The notes beneath the pieces are model-generated. The model saw nothing but the letters and a program-made list of their open reading frames with translations. It was not told the DNA's origin and searched no databases. Position numbers and translations under genes: made by a program. Positions 59,884-64,000 of a DNA stretch of 64,000 bases are shown in pieces (position 1 is the stretch's first letter; each line of letters begins with the position of its first letter). Source of the DNA: Streptomyces olindensis (lineage in GTDB: Bacteria; Actinomycetota; Actinomycetes; Streptomycetales; Streptomycetaceae); NCBI GenBank assembly GCA_000696115.1, contig JJOH01000015.1:186001-250000 (forward strand), written 5' to 3'.

Positions 59884-60932
59884 CGGGTGCGCAGTTCCTG
59901 GACCACCCCGAAGGCGGCCGCGGTGAGCGGCACGGCGAGCAGCATGCCGAGCACGCCGGCGACCGACGCCCCGGCCGTGATCGTCACCATCACCACCGCC
60001 GGGTGCATCTGCACGGTTCGGCTCTGGATCGCCGGCTGGAGCACGTGCCCTTCCAGGACCTGCACCGCGAGCACCACCCCGAGCACCCACAGCGCGATGA
60101 CGAACCCCCGGTCGGCGAGCGCGACCAGCACGGCCACGGCTCCCGAGACGAAGGCGCCGAGGTAGGGGATGTACGCCCCGACGAAGACCAGCGCCCCGAG
60201 CCCGGCCGCCCCGGGCACGTCGAGGACGAGCAGGCCGACCGTGATGCAGAGGGCGTCGATGAGGGCGATGAGGGTGGTACCGCGCATGAACCCCTCGACG
60301 GCGTGGAACGCCCGCCGCGCCATGGCCTCCAGGGTGTCGGCGGAGCCGCGCGGGGACAGGGCCCGCAGCGTCCCGGTGGCCCGGTCGGAGTCGCGCAGGA
60401 AGAAGAAGACGAGCAGCAGCGCCAGCACGGCCATGGCGAGGGCCTCGCCGACCACGCTGACCCCGCTGATCACACCGGAGGCGGCGGTGCCGCCGAACCT
60501 GCCCAGCAGCTCCCGGGCGTTGGAGGCGAGGTCGTCCAGCGAGGTGCCCGCGGCGCCGAAGTGGTCGGAGACGCCGCGCGCGGCCTGCCTGAGGGAGGCG
60601 ACGATCTCGTCGCCGGTGTCGATGAGCGCGGCGACCACGATGTAGACGGCCCCGCCGACCACGGCGACGACGGCGACGCAGGTGAGCCCGGCCGCGACCG
60701 AGCGGTGCACCCCGGCCTTCACGAGCCTTCGGTGCAGCGGCCGGAGCAGTGCCGTCCCGAGCAGCGCGAGCAGCACGGGCACGACGGCGGTGCGGAACTC
60801 GTCGCAGAGCCGGATGCCGACGTAGACGACTCCGGAGACGAGCAGGAGGAGCACGCACCAGGCGGCGAGGCGCCGGAGGGGGTCCGGCAGGAGGAGCCCG
60901 GGGCCGGGGAGGGGCGGCTTGGAGACCTGCAC
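59838..60932 (-). CDS. AI-2E family transporter
   Basis: A 364-residue permease of the AI-2E (YdiK/PerM) family with eight helices and the typical IPYLGAFVSGAVAVLVAL and IQSRTVQMHPAVVM. Substrate unknown; family members are linked to AI-2 export, Na+/H+ antiport or membrane proteins. The start is GTG at 60932. Its 3' end overlaps the convergent phosphatase gene by 46 bp. Confidence 0.88.
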   Translation of the reverse strand: MQVSKPPLPGPGLLLPDPLRRLAAWCVLLLLVSGVVYVGIRLCDEFRTAVVPVLLALLGTALLRPLHRRLVKAGVHRSVAAGLTCVAVVAVVGGAVYIVVAALIDTGDEIVASLRQAARGVSDHFGAAGTSLDDLASNARELLGRFGGTAASGVISGVSVVGEALAMAVLALLLVFFFLRDSDRATGTLRALSPRGSADTLEAMARRAFHAVEGFMRGTTLIALIDALCITVGLLVLDVPGAAGLGALVFVGAYIPYLGAFVSGAVAVLVALADRGFVIALWVLGVVLAVQVLEGHVLQPAIQSRTVQMHPAVVMVTITAGASVAGVLGMLLAVPLTAAAFGVVQELRTRYGDQEPSPEPFTDS

Positions 60933-60950
60933 GCCTCCACCCGAACACGC

Positions 60951-60987
60951 CCCGGGCGGGCCGTCCCGTCGGGACGGCCCGCCCGGG
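60951..60987 (-). terminator. Hairpin terminator of the pirin gene
   Basis: A perfect 17-bp stem (CCCGGGCGGGCCGTCCC and its complement) with loop GTC lies 11 bp beyond the pirin stop. Confidence 0.82.
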
Positions 60988-60997
60988 TGAGGGGGCG

Positions 60998-61975
60998 TCA
61001 GCCCTGCGGGCCGCCCGCCGTCATGCCGTGCACCGCCGGGACCGTGCCCAGGCGGCCCTTCTGGAAGTCCTCGAAGGCCTGCATGAGTTCTTCCTTGGTG
61101 TTCATCACGAACGGGCCGTAGTGGGCCATCGGCTCACGGATCGGCTGTCCGCCGAGCAGGACGACCTCCAGGTCCGGCGTGTGGGAGTCCTGCTTCTCGT
61201 CCGCGCGGACGGTCAGCGAGGAACCGGCGCCGAAGACGGCGGTCTGGCCCATGTGGACCGGGCGCCGCTCGGTGCCGACGCTGCCGCGCCCGGCCAGCAC
61301 GTACGCCAGGCCGTTGAAGTCCTCGCGCCACGGCAGGGTCAGCTCCGCGCCCGGCGCCAGCGTCGCGTGGATCATCGTGATCGGCGTGTGCGTGATGCCG
61401 GGGCCCTGGTGCCCGTCCAGCTCACCGGCGATGACGCGGAGCAGCGCGCCGCCGTCGGGGGTGGTGAGCAGCTGGACGGAGCCGCCGCGGATGTCCTGGT
61501 AGCGCGGGGCCATCATCTTGTCCTTGGCCGGGAGGTTCACCCACAGCTGCAGGCCGTGGAAGAGCCCGCCGGACATGACGAGATGCTCCGGTGGCGCCTC
61601 GATGTGCAGCAGGCCCGAGCCCGCGGTCATCCACTGGGTGTCCCCGTTGGTGATGGTGCCGCCACCGCCGTTGGAGTCCTGGTGGTCGAAGATGCCGTCG
61701 ATGATGTAGGTGACGGTCTCGAAGCCGCGGTGCGGGTGCCAGGGGGTGCCCTTGGGCTCGCCCGGGGCGTACTCCACCTCGCCCATCTGGTCCATCATGA
61801 TGAACGGGTCGAGGTGGCGGTAGTTGATCCCCGCGAAGGCCCGGCGCACCGGGAAGCCCTCGCCCTCGAAACCGCTCGGAGCGGTGGTGACGGCCAGCAC
61901 CGGACGGGCCACGGCATCGGCCGGCGCGGTCACGCGGGGCAGCGCCAACGGGTTCTCGACGGTCACAGCAGGCAT
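60998..61975 (-). CDS. Pirin family protein
   Basis: A 325-residue bicupin. Pirin motifs include NYRHLDPFIMMDQMGEVEY and HPHRGFETVTYI, with the metal-binding His residues in the first cupin. Bacterial pirins have quercetinase or regulatory roles; here the role is open. GAGGAGGA precedes the ATG. A GTTGA-N2-GTTGA direct repeat upstream (about 62008-62019) could bind a MarR-type regulator. Confidence 0.9.
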   Translation of the reverse strand: MPAVTVENPLALPRVTAPADAVARPVLAVTTAPSGFEGEGFPVRRAFAGINYRHLDPFIMMDQMGEVEYAPGEPKGTPWHPHRGFETVTYIIDGIFDHQDSNGGGGTITNGDTQWMTAGSGLLHIEAPPEHLVMSGGLFHGLQLWVNLPAKDKMMAPRYQDIRGGSVQLLTTPDGGALLRVIAGELDGHQGPGITHTPITMIHATLAPGAELTLPWREDFNGLAYVLAGRGSVGTERRPVHMGQTAVFGAGSSLTVRADEKQDSHTPDLEVVLLGGQPIREPMAHYGPFVMNTKEELMQAFEDFQKGRLGTVPAVHGMTAGGPQG

Positions 61976-62091
61976 GTCGGTTCCTCCTCGTGTACGCCCA
62001 GTTTAGTTGAGCGTTGAACTTTCTGCCACTCCAAACAGAGAAAACCGGGAGGGCATTCCCAGCGGACGCGGGAGGCAACCCCGGAACAGAC

Positions 62092-62124
62092 CGAAGGCCG
62101 GCACCCTGAGGGTGCCGGCCTTCG
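62092..62124 (-). terminator. Hairpin terminator of the DHA2 transporter gene
   Basis: A perfect 15-bp stem (CGAAGGCCGGCACCC and its complement) with loop TGA lies just past the stop. Confidence 0.8.
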
Positions 62125-62134
62125 TCCGCCCTGG

Positions 62135-63634
62135 TCAGGCGACCAGTTCGCGCTCCTCGCGCTCCTCCCCGGCGGGCTCCGCCCTGCGGTCCCGCATCAC
62201 CAGCGTGGCGACGACGGCCGCGACCAGGACACCGATCGCGCTGATCGTGAAGGTCGTCGACATCGAGGCGGTGAAGGCCTCCCGGGCCGCCCGGACCAGG
62301 CCCGAGTCACCGCCCGCGACGGCCAGGGCCCCGCCGATGGACTCCCTGGCCTGCTCGGGGGCGCCGGCCGGCATCTCGTCGGCGTAGCCGCCGGAGAGCA
62401 GGGAGCCGAGGATCGCGATGCCGAGGGCGGTGCCGGACTGCTGGATGGTGTCGTTGAGGGCGGAGCCGACGCCCGCCTTCCCCTCCGGGATGGTGCCCAT
62501 CAGCGCGGCCACCGCGGCCGGCATGGCCAGACCGGCACCGAGGCCCAGGATCCCCAGCGCCACGGCCGGGACGGTGAACCCGCTGTCGGCGGTGAGCGTG
62601 GTGAGCAGCCCGAAGGAGACGGCCATCAGCAGCATCCCGCCGAGGATGACGAACCGGTTGCCGACCTTGACGGCGAGCTGCGCCCCGGCCGCGTTGCCGG
62701 CCAGCGCGGCCACGGCCAGCGGCAGGAAGGCCAGGCCCGCCTTGACCGCCGACCAGCCGAGGACGAACTGCAGGTACTGGGTCAGGACCAGCAGCAGGCC
62801 GGCGTTGCCGATCTGGACGAGGGCCAGGGAGAGCGAGCCGCCGCTGAAGTTGCGGTGCCGGAACAGGACCAGCGGGACCATCGGCGCGGAGGTGACGTTC
62901 TCCCAGACCACGAAGCCGGCCAGGGCGACCACCGCGACGGCCAGCACCACCAGGGAGCGGCCCTCGAAGGCGCCGTGCTGCGGGATCTCGATGATCCACC
63001 ACACCAGGGCCGTCATCCCGACCGCCGACAGCACCGCGCCCAGCGGGTCGGGCTTCTGCCACGGCGCCTTCGACTCCGGCATCAGCAGCACACCGGCCAG
63101 CAGCGCCAGGGCGACGATCGGGACGTTGATCAGGAAGATCGCCTGCCAGGCGAAGTGGTCGATGAGCACACCGCCGAGCACCGGGCTGCCGACCAGCCCC
63201 AGCATGGACACCGAGCCCCACGCCGCCATGGCCTTGGGCCGCTCGTCCTCGTCGAAGACGGTGATCAGGATCGACAGCGTCGACGGCATGATCAGCGCCC
63301 CGCCGACGCCCATCGCGATCCGCACCGCGATCAGCTCACCCGGGCTGGAGCAGAACACCGCCCCCAGCGAGGCGGCCCCGAAGAGCAGGAGGCCGATCAG
63401 CATCACCCTCCGGCGCCCGAACCGGTCCCCCAGGCTTCCCGAGGTCAGCAGCAGCCCGGCGAAGACCAGGGTGTAGGAGTCGAGGATCCACTGCATGTCC
63501 TGGCTGCTCGCGCCGATGTCCTCGGTCAGCGCGGGCACGGCGACCGTCAGCGCCATGTTGTCGACCACCAGCACCAGCGTGCTCAGGCACAGCACGACCA
63601 GGATCCACCAGCGGCGTGGATTGCGAGCGTCCAT
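62135..63634 (-). CDS. DHA2-family MFS drug efflux transporter (EmrB/QacA type)
   Basis: A 499-residue, 14-helix drug:H+ antiporter. Motifs include VDNMALTVAVPAL in helix 1, the loop GSLGDRFGRRRVM and motif C-like GLVGSPVLGGVL. It exports antiseptics or antibiotics; substrate unknown. The ATG at 63634 has AGGAGGGG. A divergent TetR gene and a 12-bp inverted repeat that overlaps the likely promoter indicate drug-induced control. Confidence 0.92.
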   Translation of the reverse strand: MDARNPRRWWILVVLCLSTLVLVVDNMALTVAVPALTEDIGASSQDMQWILDSYTLVFAGLLLTSGSLGDRFGRRRVMLIGLLLFGAASLGAVFCSSPGELIAVRIAMGVGGALIMPSTLSILITVFDEDERPKAMAAWGSVSMLGLVGSPVLGGVLIDHFAWQAIFLINVPIVALALLAGVLLMPESKAPWQKPDPLGAVLSAVGMTALVWWIIEIPQHGAFEGRSLVVLAVAVVALAGFVVWENVTSAPMVPLVLFRHRNFSGGSLSLALVQIGNAGLLLVLTQYLQFVLGWSAVKAGLAFLPLAVAALAGNAAGAQLAVKVGNRFVILGGMLLMAVSFGLLTTLTADSGFTVPAVALGILGLGAGLAMPAAVAALMGTIPEGKAGVGSALNDTIQQSGTALGIAILGSLLSGGYADEMPAGAPEQARESIGGALAVAGGDSGLVRAAREAFTASMSTTFTISAIGVLVAAVVATLVMRDRRAEPAGEEREERELVA

Positions 63635-63669
63635 GTCCTCTTCCCCTCCTGCGAACACCGTTCCTGTGA

Positions 63670-63705
63670 TGCGAACACTGTACGCAGAGCGGAACAGTGT
63701 TCGCA
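63670..63705. promoter_or_regulatory. Putative TetR operator overlapping the DHA2 promoter
   Basis: TGCGAACACTGT and ACAGTGTTCGCA are perfect complements 12 bp apart. On the minus strand the repeat spans a promoter TTGCGA-N18-TACAGT. Confidence 0.75.
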
Positions 63706-63772
63706 ACCCTTGAGTTCTGTACGCTGATTGCGCACGCTGTTCGCACCAGAGGGTCATTCAGGAGGAGCGCCC

Positions 63773-64000
63773 ATGAGCAGGAGCAGGACGACGGACAGGA
63801 ACCCGATCCCGTCCGTCTGGACCCGGGAGCAGCGCCGGACCGACCAGCCCGCGCTCAGCCGGGACGCGATCGTCCGCGAGGCGATCGCCATGCTCGACGC
63901 GGACGGCATCGAGGCGCTCTCCATGCGCAAGCTCGGCGCCCGCCTGAACGCCGGCGCGACCTCGCTGTACCGGCACGTGGCCACGAAGGACGAGCTGATG
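63773..64000 (+). CDS. TetR-family regulator (5' part only)
   Basis: The first 76 residues of a TetR regulator. The start (ATG at 63773) has AGGAGGAG upstream. After an N-terminal extension (SVWTREQRRTDQPALSRD) the HTH is visible (AIAMLDADGIEALSMRKLGARL, then TSLYRHV). It is divergent from the DHA2 pump and probably represses it. The rest is beyond the window. Confidence 0.92.
   Translation, partial: MSRSRTTDRNPIPSVWTREQRRTDQPALSRDAIVREAIAMLDADGIEALSMRKLGARLNAGATSLYRHVATKDELM

Overview
The window is chromosomal DNA from a Streptomyces or close relative. It is very GC-rich with strong third-position G/C bias, GTG and TTG starts are common, and it carries Tat and lipoprotein signals, class E sortase (LAxTG) substrates, an ECF41 sigma factor, SpoIIE-type phosphatase and GAF-ANTAR regulators. 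metG and aspS lie beside a perfect parS palindrome, which suggests the origin-proximal core of the chromosome. I see no tRNA, rRNA, CRISPR, phage or intact transposon.

Layout. 1-5.4 kb: a LysR gene cut by the window edge, divergent from a penicillin-binding protein and class A beta-lactamase pair, then small DUF genes and an RlmA/TlrB-type methyltransferase. 5.4-21.7 kb: mostly exported proteins (PL9-like pectate lyase with CBM35, two sortase substrates, serine hydrolase, AbfB-containing glycosidase, zinc protease), an ABC exporter with its TetR regulator, and a GH13 alpha-glucosidase. 21.7-32 kb: nucleoside hydrolase; YceI divergent from an ECF41 sigma factor across a mirrored promoter; a short threonyl-tRNA synthetase behind a threonine leader-peptide attenuator; minisatellite repeats; a GAF-ANTAR protein; a YraQ/TIGR03943 pair; and an XRE-TPR regulator divergent from a 50-residue exported peptide.

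32.4-39.3 kb holds the most unusual system. It is a minus-strand cluster of a degenerate caspase-like protein, an EACC1-type adaptor with a TTA fourth codon, an 837-residue caspase-transmembrane-binding-protein-VWA fusion, and a solute-binding lipoprotein translationally coupled to it. A membrane-spanning architecture joining an outer sensor to a cytoplasmic protease points to a conflict or cell-death system.

39.4-64 kb: membrane proteins, a MocR regulator with a divergent hydrolase, an EEP-family hydrolase, a PhoX-like phosphatase behind a PHO box, a frameshifted VWA protein, metG, an ACS-family transporter sharing a 16-bp operator with the distant pectate lyase, a siderophore uptake operon behind an iron box, aspS, parS, a SpoIIE-type phosphatase, an AI-2E-family permease, pirin, and a DHA2 efflux pump with a divergent TetR cut by the window end. 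Strong hairpin terminators separate most units.
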